Notes: a model not told the origin generated them from the letters alone. DNA of 64,000 nucleotides from an uncultured Eubacteriales bacterium (GCA_900315585.1 OMZP01000001.1:12923-76922); one strand, 5' to 3'. Counted from the stretch's first letter, positions 33,491 through 42,788 are shown. Translations and numbers: made by a program.

Positions 33491-33630
33491 AAAGCCTTCC
33501 CCTTTGGGGAAGGTGTCGCAGCCGAAGGCTGTGACGGATGAGGTCGTTTCAGATCGAAGATGCGTCTGTCCTATTCGACCTCATCAGTCACGCTTCGCGT
33601 GCCAGCTTCCCCAAAGGGGAAGCCTTTTGG
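33491..33630. repeat. Inverted pair of family A repeats (copies 10 and 11)
   Basis: 33491-33545 has CCTTCCCC..GGGGAAGG, a GCAGCCgaaGGCTGTG stem and GACGGATGAGGTCG. 33577-33630 is the facing copy with a CACGCttcGCGTG stem. It splits dapH from the deacetylase gene. Confidence 0.8.
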
Positions 33631-33699
33631 ATGCGTTTCATCCTTAAGCTGATGATATTGCCCCAGAGGAGCAGGCCATTCCATGAACCGGAGGTTATT

Positions 33700-34851
33700 A
33701 TGACCGACTACTTGTCCCGGGCCCGGGCCATCGCGGGCGAACTGTCCGAGATGCGCCGGGCGTTCCATCGCCAGCCGGAGCTGGGGAACCGGGAGTTCCA
33801 AACCGCCGCACGGATCGAAGCGTATCTGCGCGGCTTGAACATACCCACCCGCAGGCTGCTGGACACGGCGGTGGTGGCGCGGCTGGAGGGAAAGCAGCCC
33901 GGGAAGACTGTCGCCCTGCGCGCCGACATGGACGCGCTGCCGCTGACGGAGGCCACCGGCGCGGATTTCGCTTCGGAGAATCCCGGCGTGATGCACGCAT
34001 GCGGCCACGACGTGCACATGGCCGCGGCCCTGGGCGCGGCGAAGCTGCTGTCCCAGCGGCGGGAATCATTGCCCGGCGCGGCGGTATTCCTGTTCCAGCC
34101 CGACGAGGAGGGGCGCGGCGGGGCCCGGCGGATGATCGAGGCCGGGGCGCTGGAGGGCGTGGACGCGGTGTTCGGAGCCCACGTGTCCCCGGAGCTGCCC
34201 CTGGGTGCGGCGGCGGTGCGCTACGGCAAGTTCTACGCCGCCTCCGACACGTTTAGAATAGTCGTGCGGGGGAAGAGCGCCCACGCCGCGGAGCGGGAGA
34301 AGGGGATCGACGCCCTGGGCGCGGCGGCGGCGCTGGCGACCCGGCTGATCGCCCTGCCCGGGGAGGTGCTCCCCGGCGAGCGGGCGGCGCTGACCGTGGG
34401 CACGCTCCACAGCGGCACGGCGGAAAACGCCCTGGCGGATCGGGCGGAGCTCACCGGCATCATTCGGACCCTGGGCCCGGAGGCGCGCGCGTTGCTCAAG
34501 CGCCGGTTCCGGGAGACCGTGGAGGAAGTGATGGCGGCCTGGGGCGCGACCTGCGAGCTGGAGCTGCGGGAGAGCTATCCCGGCGTGGTGAACGACGACG
34601 GCATGACCGCCCTGGTTCAGCGGGCCGCGGAGGCGGCGCTGGGGGCGGGAAACGTGCGGGTCATCGAGCAGCCCACCCTCACCACCGAGGACTTCGGGGA
34701 GTTCCTGATCGAGCGCCCCGGCAGCTTCTACCATGTGGGCGCGGGCTGCGGCCTGCCCCTGCACAACACCGGCTTTTTGCCGGACGACGGAGCCGCCGCG
34801 GTGGCCGCGGCCGTGCATGCCGAAGTGATCGAGACGTATTTGAGGGGTTAG
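33700..34851 (+). CDS. M20-family amidohydrolase, probable N-acetyldiaminopimelate deacetylase
   Basis: The 383-residue protein has the M20D metal-site motifs ALRADMDALPLTEATG, MHACGHDVHMA and PDEEGRGGARRMIEAG, and a C-terminal HNTGFLPDD metal/His region. The family also holds indole-3-acetyl-amino-acid and hippurate hydrolases; position after dapA-dapB-dapH favours N-acetyl-LL-diaminopimelate deacetylation. ATG at 33700 follows GGAGG; the upstream extension would run through the repeat. Confidence 0.85.
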   Translation: MTDYLSRARAIAGELSEMRRAFHRQPELGNREFQTAARIEAYLRGLNIPTRRLLDTAVVARLEGKQPGKTVALRADMDALPLTEATGADFASENPGVMHACGHDVHMAAALGAAKLLSQRRESLPGAAVFLFQPDEEGRGGARRMIEAGALEGVDAVFGAHVSPELPLGAAAVRYGKFYAASDTFRIVVRGKSAHAAEREKGIDALGAAAALATRLIALPGEVLPGERAALTVGTLHSGTAENALADRAELTGIIRTLGPEARALLKRRFRETVEEVMAAWGATCELELRESYPGVVNDDGMTALVQRAAEAALGAGNVRVIEQPTLTTEDFGEFLIERPGSFYHVGAGCGLPLHNTGFLPDDGAAAVAAAVHAEVIETYLRG

Positions 34852-34860
34852 AAGGTTAAA

Positions 34861-35448
34861 ATGGATTGGACGGCTGCCTTTTTCGCAAACAGCGCCCTGC
34901 TGGGCGTGGGCCTGGCCATGGACGCCTTCTCGGTGTCGCTGGCCAACGGCCTGCGGGACCCCGGCATGGGCCGACGGCGCATGGCCCTGATCGCGGGCAC
35001 CTTCGCCTTTTTCCAGTTCCTGATGCCCGTGGCGGGCTGGCTGTGCGTGCGCACGGTGGCCTCGGCCTTCGCCGCGTTCCAGAAGGCGGTGCCCTGGATC
35101 GCCCTGGGTCTGCTGGGCTGCATCGGCGGCAAGATGCTCTACGAGGGCAGCACCCACCGGGAGAGCGCCGCCGAGGAGGCGGAGACGCTGGGCGGCGGCA
35201 CGCTGCTGATGCAGGGCGTGGCCACGTCCATCGACGCGCTGTCGGTGGGCTTCACCATCGAGCGATACGGCTGGCCCCAGGCTCTGACGGCCTCGGCGAT
35301 CATCGCCGTGGTGACCTTCGCCATCTGCGTGGGCGGGCTGCTCATCGGGCGCAGGTTCGGCACAAAGCTGTCCGACAAGGCTTCGATCCTCGGCGGCGCG
35401 ATTCTGGTGCTGATCGGGGTGGAGATCTTCATCAAGAATATGTATTAA
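34861..35448 (+). CDS. mntP: Manganese efflux pump MntP
   Basis: The 195-residue protein has six membrane spans in two homologous halves, with the duplicated signatures GLAMDAFSVSLANG and ATSIDALSVGF containing the conserved Asp residues. It starts nine bases after the deacetylase stop, so it is probably cotranscribed. No manganese (yybP-ykoY) riboswitch is visible ahead of it. Confidence 0.93.
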   Translation: MDWTAAFFANSALLGVGLAMDAFSVSLANGLRDPGMGRRRMALIAGTFAFFQFLMPVAGWLCVRTVASAFAAFQKAVPWIALGLLGCIGGKMLYEGSTHRESAAEEAETLGGGTLLMQGVATSIDALSVGFTIERYGWPQALTASAIIAVVTFAICVGGLLIGRRFGTKLSDKASILGGAILVLIGVEIFIKNMY

Positions 35449-35501
35449 AGATACTTCGCGGAAAGCAGAGGGATTGGTGCACTGTAGCCCATTGGCGCCA
35501 T

Positions 35502-35578
35502 GTGCAGATCCTTCGCTTCGCTCAGGATGACAGCGAATCGAAGTCCGGTCATCCTGAGCGAAGCGAAGGATCTGTACG
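35502..35578. repeat. Family D repeat, clean copy
   Basis: GCAGATCCTTCGCTTCGCTCAG and its near-perfect inverse CTGAGCGAAGCGAAGGATCTG, separated by about 30 bases. Confidence 0.85.
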
Positions 35579-35658
35579 TTTCATTGGCTAACAGCATTAA
35601 AAAGAATACCTGCGAATCGCTTCTTTTCATCTCTCAACATTCCGTGATGAGCCGAAAG

Positions 35659-35694
35659 AAGGGGCTGTCTCAAACCTGTTTGAGACAGCCCCTT
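35659..35694. terminator. Strong bidirectional hairpin terminator
   Basis: A perfect 16-base stem (AAGGGGCTGTCTCAAA and its inverse) with a CCTG loop lies just past the DUF378 stop on the minus strand, and downstream of mntP on the plus strand. Confidence 0.85.
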
Positions 35695-35697
35695 TCG

Positions 35698-35913
35698 TCA
35701 GCGCATCTCGCCGTCCGGCTCGCCCACGCGCTCGCGGAACAGCAGCGATATGCACCACAGCGCCGCCACGCCCACGATGGTGTAGATGACGCGGCTGACA
35801 GTCGCCGCCTGGCCGCCGAAGAGGTAGGCCACCAGGTCGAAGCGGAACAGGCCCACCAGCAGCCAGTTGATGCCGCCGATGATGCTCAGCACCAGTGAAA
35901 CGCGATCCAGCAT
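35698..35913 (-). CDS. DUF378 small membrane protein
   Basis: The 71-residue protein has two transmembrane segments: VSLVLSIIGGINWLLVGLF, with the GxxNWxLVG motif of DUF378, and VIYTIVGVAALWCISLLF. Function is unknown for the family. The second ATG (35913) is chosen because AGGAG lies nine bases upstream; the first ATG abuts the ribosome site. Confidence 0.82.
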   Translation of the reverse strand: MLDRVSLVLSIIGGINWLLVGLFRFDLVAYLFGGQAATVSRVIYTIVGVAALWCISLLFRERVGEPDGEMR

Positions 35914-36036
35914 GAATAACATCTCCTTCTCTAGGCCGGTTGCCCGGCGTTGTGCTATTAGGGTGGCCGGTCCCGCTCAAAATATACCACCAAAGGAAAG
36001 TTTTGAGGCGGGCGTGTTGAGTTTTGCCGCTGCGCG

Positions 36037-36064
36037 TTGACAAAGCCCTGAGGCATGGTATACT
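36037..36064 (+). promoter_or_regulatory. Promoter of the SH3-domain protein gene
   Basis: TTGACA, 16-base spacer, TATACT preceded by TGG (extended -10). Confidence 0.75.
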
Positions 36065-36129
36065 GGATTTGAACCAAAAGAGGGTTCCAAACGTCTGAGA
36101 ATTACCACTTTTCAGGAGGTACATATTTG

Positions 36130-37035
36130 ATGAAGCATCGTGCGTTGAGAATCGTCGCGGCGGCCCTGGCGCTGCTGTTTGCGTGGGGCATGGCCCTGGC
36201 CGAGGTGCGCACCACCGCCAGCGTGAACGTCCGCTCCGGCCCCGGCCTGAGCTATGACATCGTGGCCACCTATCAGGAGAACAAGAGCCTCACCTACCTG
36301 GGCGAGAGCAGCACCGATGACCGCGGCGTGGTGTGGTACAAGGTCTCCACCAACAACGGCGACGGCTGGGTGTCCTCCCGCTATTCGGAGCTGAAGGGCG
36401 AGGCCGCGCCCACCGCGGAGCCCGTGGTCGCCGAGCCCACCGCCGAGCCCGCCCCCGCGGCCACGGAAAAGCCCGCCGACGGGCTGGCCGGACTGCCGGC
36501 GCTGAACGCGGGCGGCCTGTTCGCCGAGAGCATCGTGAACGAGAATCCCGCCCCCGCGGAGGAGCCTGCGCAAGCGCCCGTGGAGGTGCCTGCCGAGGCA
36601 CCCGTGGAGGAGCCGCAGCTGCCCCAGCCGGGCAAGACCGTGGAGCTCTCCACCTACTATCGCAGCGACCTGGTGACCGCCGCCAACGAGATCGGCCTGA
36701 TCTCCTACCGGCAGGTGGAGTCCGAGGCCCCCTATCAGTACTATGACGCCGCGCTGATCCTGGCGGGCAACCAGAACGTGGAGAACATCGTGGTCTACGG
36801 CGGCGGCTATGAGGTCTACGGCGTGCACGTGGGCATGAACGTCAACGAGGCCATGGCCTTCCTGAACGCCGCGGGGCTGGACTACATGGCTTCCCCAAAC
36901 GGCGTGAGCTATGAGCATCGCGCCGCCGCGGACGCTCCCTTCGCCGATGAAAACGGCCACGATTCCTGCATCAACCTGTGGGTGGACGCGGACGACGTGG
37001 TGACGGAGATCGACTGGTCCACGTATACGGGCTGA
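36130..37035 (+). CDS. Secreted protein with SH3b domain
   Basis: The 301-residue protein has a signal peptide (KHRALRIVAAALALLFAWGM, cut near ALA-E), one bacterial SH3 domain (about 22-90; TTASVNVRSGPGLSYDIVATY) and a Pro/Ala/Glu-rich linker (about 95-165). A C-terminal domain of about 125 residues, containing VGMNVNEAMAFLNAAGLDY, was not recognised. SH3b domains usually bind peptidoglycan, so a wall-associated role is likely. AGGAGG lies ten bases ahead of the ATG; TTG at 36127 is an alternative start. Confidence 0.8.
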   Translation: MKHRALRIVAAALALLFAWGMALAEVRTTASVNVRSGPGLSYDIVATYQENKSLTYLGESSTDDRGVVWYKVSTNNGDGWVSSRYSELKGEAAPTAEPVVAEPTAEPAPAATEKPADGLAGLPALNAGGLFAESIVNENPAPAEEPAQAPVEVPAEAPVEEPQLPQPGKTVELSTYYRSDLVTAANEIGLISYRQVESEAPYQYYDAALILAGNQNVENIVVYGGGYEVYGVHVGMNVNEAMAFLNAAGLDYMASPNGVSYEHRAAADAPFADENGHDSCINLWVDADDVVTEIDWSTYTG

Positions 37036-37046
37036 CGGATAATGTG

Positions 37047-37077
37047 AAAACCCGGGAGCATCGCTCCCGGGTTTTTT
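37047..37077 (+). terminator. Rho-independent terminator
   Basis: Perfect AACCCGGGAGC-atc-GCTCCCGGGTT stem followed by TTTTT, just after the SH3b gene. Confidence 0.95.
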
Positions 37078-37120
37078 GTGGGGTGGTGAAAGAAAAACGG
37101 AGGAGGAGAACCGGGGGAAC

Positions 37121-37329
37121 GACCTCATCCGTCTTTTTGCAAAAATGCAAGCATTTTCACAAAAATCCACCTTCCCCTGAAGGGGAAGGCTGCATTTTCG
37201 CGCAGCAGCATAGCCTTCCCCTTTAGGGGGTTCGAGCGCCCGGAAAACAGTCCTGTGGACTGTTTTCAGCGAGAACGGGCTGGTAAGCCCATAGTGGATT
37301 GACGCGAAGCGTCAAGACGGATGAGGTCG
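37121..37329. repeat. Inverted pair of family A repeats (copies 12 and 13), one carrying an insertion
   Basis: Copy 12 (37121-37190) has an AAAATGCaaGCATTTT stem. Copy 13 (37212-37329) begins CCTTCCCCTTTAGGGG and ends TTGACGCgaaGCGTCAAGACG-GATGAGGTC, but is interrupted at 37232-37294 by a separate 63-base element. Confidence 0.8.
37232..37294. repeat. 63-bp hairpin element, copy 1
   Basis: Starts TCGAGCGCCCGG, then AAAACAGTCC-tgt-GGACTGTTTT, then GGGCT-ggta-AGCCC and CATAG. A second copy of identical length lies at 60928-60990 with compensatory stem changes. Confidence 0.8.
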
Positions 37330-37458
37330 TTCCCCAACGGAAAAGGCGGCCTGCAACCCGAAGCTTTCATGCCCCGCGCTTGCCATCAGGCGGCAGCGCG
37401 GGGCGTTCCGCGTTTCGGTGCAGACCGCCGAAAACGGCGTTCCCCGTACTCTAAGTCC

Positions 37459-38607
37459 TTACCCCTCCAGAATCAATCTCTGCGTCGTCGCGTCGGCTTC
37501 GCCGGAGGCATCGAGGCCGTGGGCGGCCTGGAAGGCGGACACGGCCCTGGCGGTCTTTTCGCCGTAGTAGCCGGTGCTGGGGCCGTCCATCACCAGGTAG
37601 CCCTGGCTGCGCAGCGCGTCCTGCAGCTGCACGGTGACCCAGGTGTAGTCGCCCATCTTTTGGGTGTGGCCGTCGTCCTGGTAGGCGGTGGGCGCGGGCA
37701 TGCCCTGCTGGGTGAGCAGCGCCGTCTCGTTCTCCGGCAGGTTGAACAGCGCGTTCATTGTCACCAGCTCGTAGCCCTCCTGGACAGCCCAGGGGATGAA
37801 CTCCTCCAGCTTCTTCGTGTCGGCGTCGGTGGTGTGGAACAGGTAGATCTGCCCGGGGGCCAGGGATTTCTTGATGTGGGCCATGTCGGAGTCGGAGCCG
37901 GAGACGCTCCACTTGGCGATGCCCAGGTAGCCCAGTTGCTTCAGGTAGTTGTGGGTGCGCTGGTCGGTCTCGCCGTCGCCGCCCATCAGGCGCATGAAGT
38001 GCTGGTTGTAGTCCACGCCCAGGGCTTCGTTCAGCGCGTTTTTCTGCTTCCAGATCTCCGCGGCCATCTCCTCCTCCGGCAGGCGGAAGATGCGGGCGTG
38101 GGTGTAGGTGTGGTTCTCGATCTCATAGCCCAGGTCGAAGGCGCAGCGGCGCAGCAGCTCCGCCATGCCGCGGCGTTCGATGTTTTCGCCCACCGGGAAC
38201 AGCGTCAGCTTCGCGCCGTTGTCCTCGGCCAGCTGTACGATGGTCTTCAGGTTCTCCATCTGGTAGCAGTCGTCCACGGTCACGGCGATGCGCCTGGCGC
38301 TGGTGTCCGCCTGGTACACCACCGGCAGGTAGGTGAAGGGCGTGGGCTGGGGCGTTGGCTCGGCGGTGGGTTCGGGGGTCGGCACGGGGGTCGGCTCGGC
38401 CGTCGGCACGGGAGTTGGCTCGACGGTGGGCAGAGGGATCACCGGGTCCTCCGGGTTCTCGGGGGTGGGCTGGGGCGCGTGCTGGGACAGGGTGATCAAA
38501 ACGGGCACCATGGCCGCCGCGCAAAAGATGAGCACGGCGACGGTCGCCAGGAACGCGCCGAAGCGATTGCGCCTGCGACGCCTGCCTTGAAGCTTCTTAT
38601 GACTCAT
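37459..38607 (-). CDS. Membrane-anchored polysaccharide deacetylase (CE4) with peptidoglycan-binding domain
   Basis: The 382-residue protein has a short basic cytoplasmic tail, a signal anchor (about 17-40), a Pro/Thr/Glu-rich linker (about 44-92), a NodB-type deacetylase domain (about 105-300) and a C-terminal peptidoglycan-binding module (QLQDALRSQGYLV..GYYGEKTARAVSAFQ). In the NodB domain VTVDDC provides the Asp pair and NHTYTH the metal His pair. Possible substrates are peptidoglycan or other cell-wall N-acetyl sugars. GGAGGAG precedes the start. It is divergent from the pseudouridine synthase gene. Confidence 0.85.
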   Translation of the reverse strand: MSHKKLQGRRRRRNRFGAFLATVAVLIFCAAAMVPVLITLSQHAPQPTPENPEDPVIPLPTVEPTPVPTAEPTPVPTPEPTAEPTPQPTPFTYLPVVYQADTSARRIAVTVDDCYQMENLKTIVQLAEDNGAKLTLFPVGENIERRGMAELLRRCAFDLGYEIENHTYTHARIFRLPEEEMAAEIWKQKNALNEALGVDYNQHFMRLMGGDGETDQRTHNYLKQLGYLGIAKWSVSGSDSDMAHIKKSLAPGQIYLFHTTDADTKKLEEFIPWAVQEGYELVTMNALFNLPENETALLTQQGMPAPTAYQDDGHTQKMGDYTWVTVQLQDALRSQGYLVMDGPSTGYYGEKTARAVSAFQAAHGLDASGEADATTQRLILEG

Positions 38608-38688
38608 GGCCGCTCCTCCTCGTCTTGACGTTCCGCGGGTTTCGTTTTATACTGGAATCGGTGATTTCCGTCGATGGACAGTGTTTTC

Positions 38689-38717
38689 ATTATAGCTGCA
38701 CACGCCGCTGTGTTCCA
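38689..38717 (-). promoter_or_regulatory. Possible promoter of the CE4 gene
   Basis: On the minus strand a perfect TATAAT with a weak TGGAAC 17 bases upstream; leader of about 80 bases. Confidence 0.4.
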
Positions 38718-38846
38718 TCATTTTTGCGGTACTAAGACGGGACAAAATTACGAAAAGTTGCGGTTCGACGTCGAAGGAAAATCATAACTGAAATAAAATG
38801 TAAATATTTGCCAAATTTGGTATAAACTGGAAATCGGGGGATGGAC

Positions 38847-39563
38847 ATGCGATTGGACAAGGCCGTGGCCCTGGCCGGGTTGAGCCGCAGCGAGGCGCGC
38901 AAGGCGATTCAGGGCGGCCGGGTGCTGGTGGACGGAGCGCCCGTCCGGGACCCCGCCATGCAGGTGGAGCCGGGCCGGGTGCGCCTGGACGGCGGCGGGG
39001 TCATCGAGGCGGGGGAGCTGATCCTGATGGTGAACAAGCCCGCTGGAGTGCTCACCGCCACGGAGGATCGCCGCTTTGAGACGGTGCTGGATCTGCTGCC
39101 GGAGCCTATGCGCCGCCGGGGCCTGGGGCCGGTAGGACGGCTGGATAAGGACGTGACCGGGCTGGTGCTGCTCACCACCGACGGGCAGCTGGCCCACCGG
39201 TTGATCGCGCCGAAGTGGAAGGCGGAGAAGGTGTATCGCGCCCGGTGCCAGGGGAGGCTGACCGGGGCGGACGCCGAGGCCTTCGCGGCGGGGCTGACCC
39301 TGTCTGACTTCACGGCCCTGCCCGCCAGGCTGGACATCCTGGAGGCGGGGGAGGCGGAGTCCCTGGCGGACGTGACCCTCACCGAGGGCAAGTTTCACCA
39401 GGTGAAGCGGATGTTCGCCGCCGTGGGACACCCCCTCCTCGCCCTAGAGCGCACGCGCATCGGCTGCGTGACCCTCGACCCCGCCCTGAAAGCGGGGGAG
39501 TGGCGCAGGCTGACGGAGGATGAGGCCGAAGGGCTGCGGAAGCTCTGCGGAATGGATAGATAA
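38847..39563 (+). CDS. RsuA-family 16S rRNA pseudouridine synthase
   Basis: The 238-residue protein has an N-terminal S4 RNA-binding domain (MRLDKAVALAGLSRSEARKA) and the catalytic domain with GRLDKDVTGLVLLT (catalytic Asp). Probably modifies U516 of 16S rRNA. ATG at 38847 is preferred, with GGGGG six bases upstream; the ATG at 38841 is in frame but abuts that site. TATAAA preceded by TGG at 38821 suggests a very short leader. A methyltransferase gene follows. Confidence 0.88.
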   Translation: MRLDKAVALAGLSRSEARKAIQGGRVLVDGAPVRDPAMQVEPGRVRLDGGGVIEAGELILMVNKPAGVLTATEDRRFETVLDLLPEPMRRRGLGPVGRLDKDVTGLVLLTTDGQLAHRLIAPKWKAEKVYRARCQGRLTGADAEAFAAGLTLSDFTALPARLDILEAGEAESLADVTLTEGKFHQVKRMFAAVGHPLLALERTRIGCVTLDPALKAGEWRRLTEDEAEGLRKLCGMDR

Positions 39564-39595
39564 TGCTCCACTGAACAACGACCAAGGAGGCTCAT

Positions 39596-40198
39596 ATGTC
39601 AGATCATTACTATACCGCAAACCCCGCCTCCGCCCACGACGAGCGGCGGGTGGCGCTGACGGCGCTGGGGAACGCGCTGGTCTTCACCACGGACGCGGGG
39701 GTGTTCTCCCGGGACGGGCTGGACAAGGGCACGGAGGCCCTGTTGAACGCGCTGCCGGTGCCGATGGAGGGCCGGGTGCTGGACCTGGGCTGCGGCTGGG
39801 GCCCGGTGGGCGTGGCGTTGGGGAAGCGGTATCCGGCGCTGGAAATCGTGATGACCGACATCAACCTGCGGGCGGCGGAGCTGGCCCGGCGCAACCTGAC
39901 CGCCAACGGCGTGAAAGCGCAGGTCGTGCAGGGAGACGGCTTCGCGGCGGTGGAGGGCAGCTTCGACGCCATCCTCACCAACCCGCCCATCCGCGCCGGA
40001 AAGGCGGTCATCTACGCCCTGTTCCGGGAGGCCAGGGAGCGCCTGAACTCCGGCGGGGCGCTGTACATCGTCATCCGCAAGCAGCAGGGCGCGCCCTCGG
40101 CGCTGAAGTTCCTGCGGGAGGTCTACGGCGAGGCCGAGGTGATCGACCGCAGCGGCGGCTTTCACGTGATCTGTGCGCGGGACGGGTTGAAAACCTAA
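39596..40198 (+). CDS. Class I SAM-dependent methyltransferase (RsmC-like, MTS domain)
   Basis: The 200-residue protein has the SAM-binding motif VLDLGCGWGPVGVAL and the amino-methylation motif NPPIRAG, as in the small-domain methyltransferases related to 16S rRNA m2G methylase RsmC. Guanine N2 methylation of rRNA is a reasonable but unproven role; being next to an rRNA pseudouridine synthase supports rRNA modification. AAGGAGG lies ahead of the ATG. Confidence 0.85.
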   Translation: MSDHYYTANPASAHDERRVALTALGNALVFTTDAGVFSRDGLDKGTEALLNALPVPMEGRVLDLGCGWGPVGVALGKRYPALEIVMTDINLRAAELARRNLTANGVKAQVVQGDGFAAVEGSFDAILTNPPIRAGKAVIYALFREARERLNSGGALYIVIRKQQGAPSALKFLREVYGEAEVIDRSGGFHVICARDGLKT

Positions 40199-40215
40199 CA
40201 AAAGGCTGCTATAAT
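40187..40215 (+). promoter_or_regulatory. glgP promoter
   Basis: TTGAAA, 17-base spacer, perfect TATAAT; the -35 lies within the end of the methyltransferase gene. Confidence 0.8.
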
Positions 40216-40263
40216 ACTGGCATTGCACTGAAAAGGTTTGAACGAATGAGGAGGAAATGCGCC

Positions 40264-42519
40264 ATGAAGCAACCAACCCTTCGGGAATACATCGGAAGGC
40301 CGCTCAATGAACTGACGAAGCTGGAGCTGTTCAACGCCCTGCTGCGCTATGCTGACGAGGCGGCGAAGGCCAAGGGCTTCAACACCGGCAAGAAGAAGCT
40401 GTATTACATCTCCGCCGAGTTTTTGATCGGCAAGCTGCTGAGCAACAACCTGATCAACCTGGGCCTGTACGACGGGGTGAAGGCAGAGCTGGCGGCGGCG
40501 GGGCTGTCCCTTGCCGAGCTGGAGGAATTCGAGCTGGAGCCCTCCCTGGGCAACGGCGGCCTGGGCCGCCTGGCCGCCTGCTTCCTGGACAGCCTGGCCA
40601 CCCTGGGCCTGCCCGCGGACGGCGTGGGCCTGGCCTACCACTGCGGGCTGTTCCGCCAGTGCTTTAAGGACAACAAGCAGTCCGAGACCCCGGACGGCTG
40701 GCTGCGCTGGGGCACAGAGAGCTGGATGCGCCGCACCGACACCCACTACGACGTGCCCTTCGGCGGCATGACGCTCAGGAGCACGATGTATGAGATCGTC
40801 GTGACCGGCTACGACGGCCAGTGCGATCGTCTGCGCCTTTTCGACGTGGACACCGCCGACGAACGCCTCATTAAGACCGGCATTGCCTTTGACCAGGCGG
40901 CGCTTGCGAAAAACCTGACGCTGTTCCTCTATCCGGACGATTCCACCGACGCGGGTCGGCTGCTTCGGGTGTACCAGGAGTACTTCATGGTGGCCAACGC
41001 GGCGCGGCTGATCCTGGACGAGTGCGAGGCCAAGGGCGGCGACCTGCGGAACCTTTCGGACTACGCCGCGGTGCAGATCAACGACACCCACCCGACGCTG
41101 GTGATCCCGGAGCTGATCCGGCTGCTCGTTGAGCGGGGCATCGACGAGGACGAGGCCATCGACATCGTCACCAAGGTCTGCGGCTACACCAACCACACCA
41201 TCCTGGCCGAGGCCCTGGAGAAGTGGCCCATCGGCTACCTGGAGCAGGCCGTGCCCCACCTGCTGCCCATCATCCGGCGGCTGGACGAGGTGGCCAAGGG
41301 GCGCTGCGACGATCCCTTCACCCACGTGATCGACGGCGCGGGCTTTGTGCACATGGCGAATCTGGACATCCATTTCAGCCATTCCGTGAACGGCGTGGCC
41401 CGGCTGCACACCGAGATACTCAAGAACAGCGAGCTGGCGCCCTTCTACGCGCTGTACCCGGAGAAGTTCAACAACAAGACCAACGGCATCACCTTCCGCC
41501 GCTGGCTGATGAGCTGCAACCCGGAGCTGGCCGCCCTGATCGACGAGACCATCGGAAAGGGCTGGCGCAAGGACGCGGACGAGCTGGAGAAGCTGTTGAA
41601 GCACGCGGGCGAGCCCGCGCTGCTGGAGCGGCTCTCCGCCGTGAAGCGGGTGAACAAGCAGCGGTTCGCCGACTGGATCTTCGACCACCAGGGCGCGGTG
41701 ATCGACCCGGACTCCATATTCGACGTGCAGTCCAAGCGCCTGCACGAGTACAAGCGCCAGCAGCTGAACCTGCTCTGGCTGATCCGGGAATACCTGCGCA
41801 TCCGCCTGGGCGCGACCCCGAAGCGGCCCATCACCGCCATATTCGGCGCGAAGGCGGCCCCGGCCTACACCATCGCCAAGGACATCATCCACGCCATACT
41901 GTGCCTGAGCCAGGTGGTGGCGGAGGACCCGGTGGCGGGCAAGTGGCTGAAAATCGTGATGGTGGAGAACTACAACGTGGCCGCCGCGGAGAAGCTGATC
42001 CCCGCCTGTGACCTGTCCGAGCAGATCTCCCTGGCCTCCAAGGAGGCCAGCGGCACCGGCAACATGAAGTTCATGCTCAACGGCGCGGTCACCCTGGGCA
42101 CCATGGACGGCGCGAACGTGGAGATTGCCGAGCTGGTGGGCGCGGAAAACATCTATACCTTCGGCGCGTCCTCAGACGAGGTCATCGAGCGTTACCGCCG
42201 GGGCGACTACAATCCCCGGGAGTATCTGGCGGCCGACCCGGCCCTCAGCGCGGCGGTGGACTTCCTCACCGACGCGAAGATGCTCGCCGCGGGGGACGGC
42301 GGGTGCCTGAACCGGCTGAAGAACGAGCTGGAAAACAAGGATTGGTTCATGACCTTCCCGGACTTCGCCGACTACTGCCGCGCCAAGTCCGAAGCCATCG
42401 CCGACTACGAGGACGCCGCCGCCTGGAGCAAAAAGGCCCTGACGAACATCGCCAGGGCGGGCTACTTCTCCTCCGATCGCACCATCGAGCAGTACAACGA
42501 GGAGATTTGGAAGCTGTGA
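40264..42519 (+). CDS. glgP: Glycogen/alpha-glucan phosphorylase
   Basis: Releases glucose 1-phosphate from storage glucan. The 751-residue protein has YYISAEFLIGKLL, the EPSLGNGGLGRLAACF loop, RLHEYKRQQLN and the pyridoxal phosphate site EASGTGNMKFMLNGA with Lys602. It is slightly shorter than E. coli GlgP at the N terminus, normal for clostridial members. ATG at 40264 follows AGGAGG at nine bases. No other glycogen genes are nearby. Confidence 0.95.
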   Translation: MKQPTLREYIGRPLNELTKLELFNALLRYADEAAKAKGFNTGKKKLYYISAEFLIGKLLSNNLINLGLYDGVKAELAAAGLSLAELEEFELEPSLGNGGLGRLAACFLDSLATLGLPADGVGLAYHCGLFRQCFKDNKQSETPDGWLRWGTESWMRRTDTHYDVPFGGMTLRSTMYEIVVTGYDGQCDRLRLFDVDTADERLIKTGIAFDQAALAKNLTLFLYPDDSTDAGRLLRVYQEYFMVANAARLILDECEAKGGDLRNLSDYAAVQINDTHPTLVIPELIRLLVERGIDEDEAIDIVTKVCGYTNHTILAEALEKWPIGYLEQAVPHLLPIIRRLDEVAKGRCDDPFTHVIDGAGFVHMANLDIHFSHSVNGVARLHTEILKNSELAPFYALYPEKFNNKTNGITFRRWLMSCNPELAALIDETIGKGWRKDADELEKLLKHAGEPALLERLSAVKRVNKQRFADWIFDHQGAVIDPDSIFDVQSKRLHEYKRQQLNLLWLIREYLRIRLGATPKRPITAIFGAKAAPAYTIAKDIIHAILCLSQVVAEDPVAGKWLKIVMVENYNVAAAEKLIPACDLSEQISLASKEASGTGNMKFMLNGAVTLGTMDGANVEIAELVGAENIYTFGASSDEVIERYRRGDYNPREYLAADPALSAAVDFLTDAKMLAAGDGGCLNRLKNELENKDWFMTFPDFADYCRAKSEAIADYEDAAAWSKKALTNIARAGYFSSDRTIEQYNEEIWKL

Positions 42520-42524
42520 TTGGA

Positions 42525-42788
42525 AATTAGGAATGAGGAATTAGGAATGAGGAATTGAGGTGCAAATCCCTACGGGATTTGATTGAACGAGACCCGGATT
42601 GCCACGTCGCTGCGCTCCTCGCAATGACGTCACTGTAGATCGCGCCATTTCAACAGAAACGACGCATGGAAACAGAACGACGTCATTGCGAGGAGGGCTT
42701 CAGCCCGACGTGGCAATCCGGGTCCTTTTGAATTCCGGAAATCCGTCAGGATTTCATCCGCAATTCCTCATTCCTCATTCCTCATTGC
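42525..42788. repeat. Family B repeat pair with internal hairpins
   Basis: Arms of iterated GGAATGAGGAATT (42525-42562) and its inverse (42758-42788). They enclose CAAATCCctacGGGATTTG and a second inverted repeat containing GACCCGGATTGCCACGTC / GACGTGGCAATCCGGGTC and GCTGCGCTCCTCGCAATGA / TCATTGCGAGGAG. Confidence 0.75.

Noticed and set aside
37226..37300. tRNA-like GTTCGAGC segment
   Set aside because: No cloverleaf; it is the start of the 63-bp hairpin element found again at 60928.
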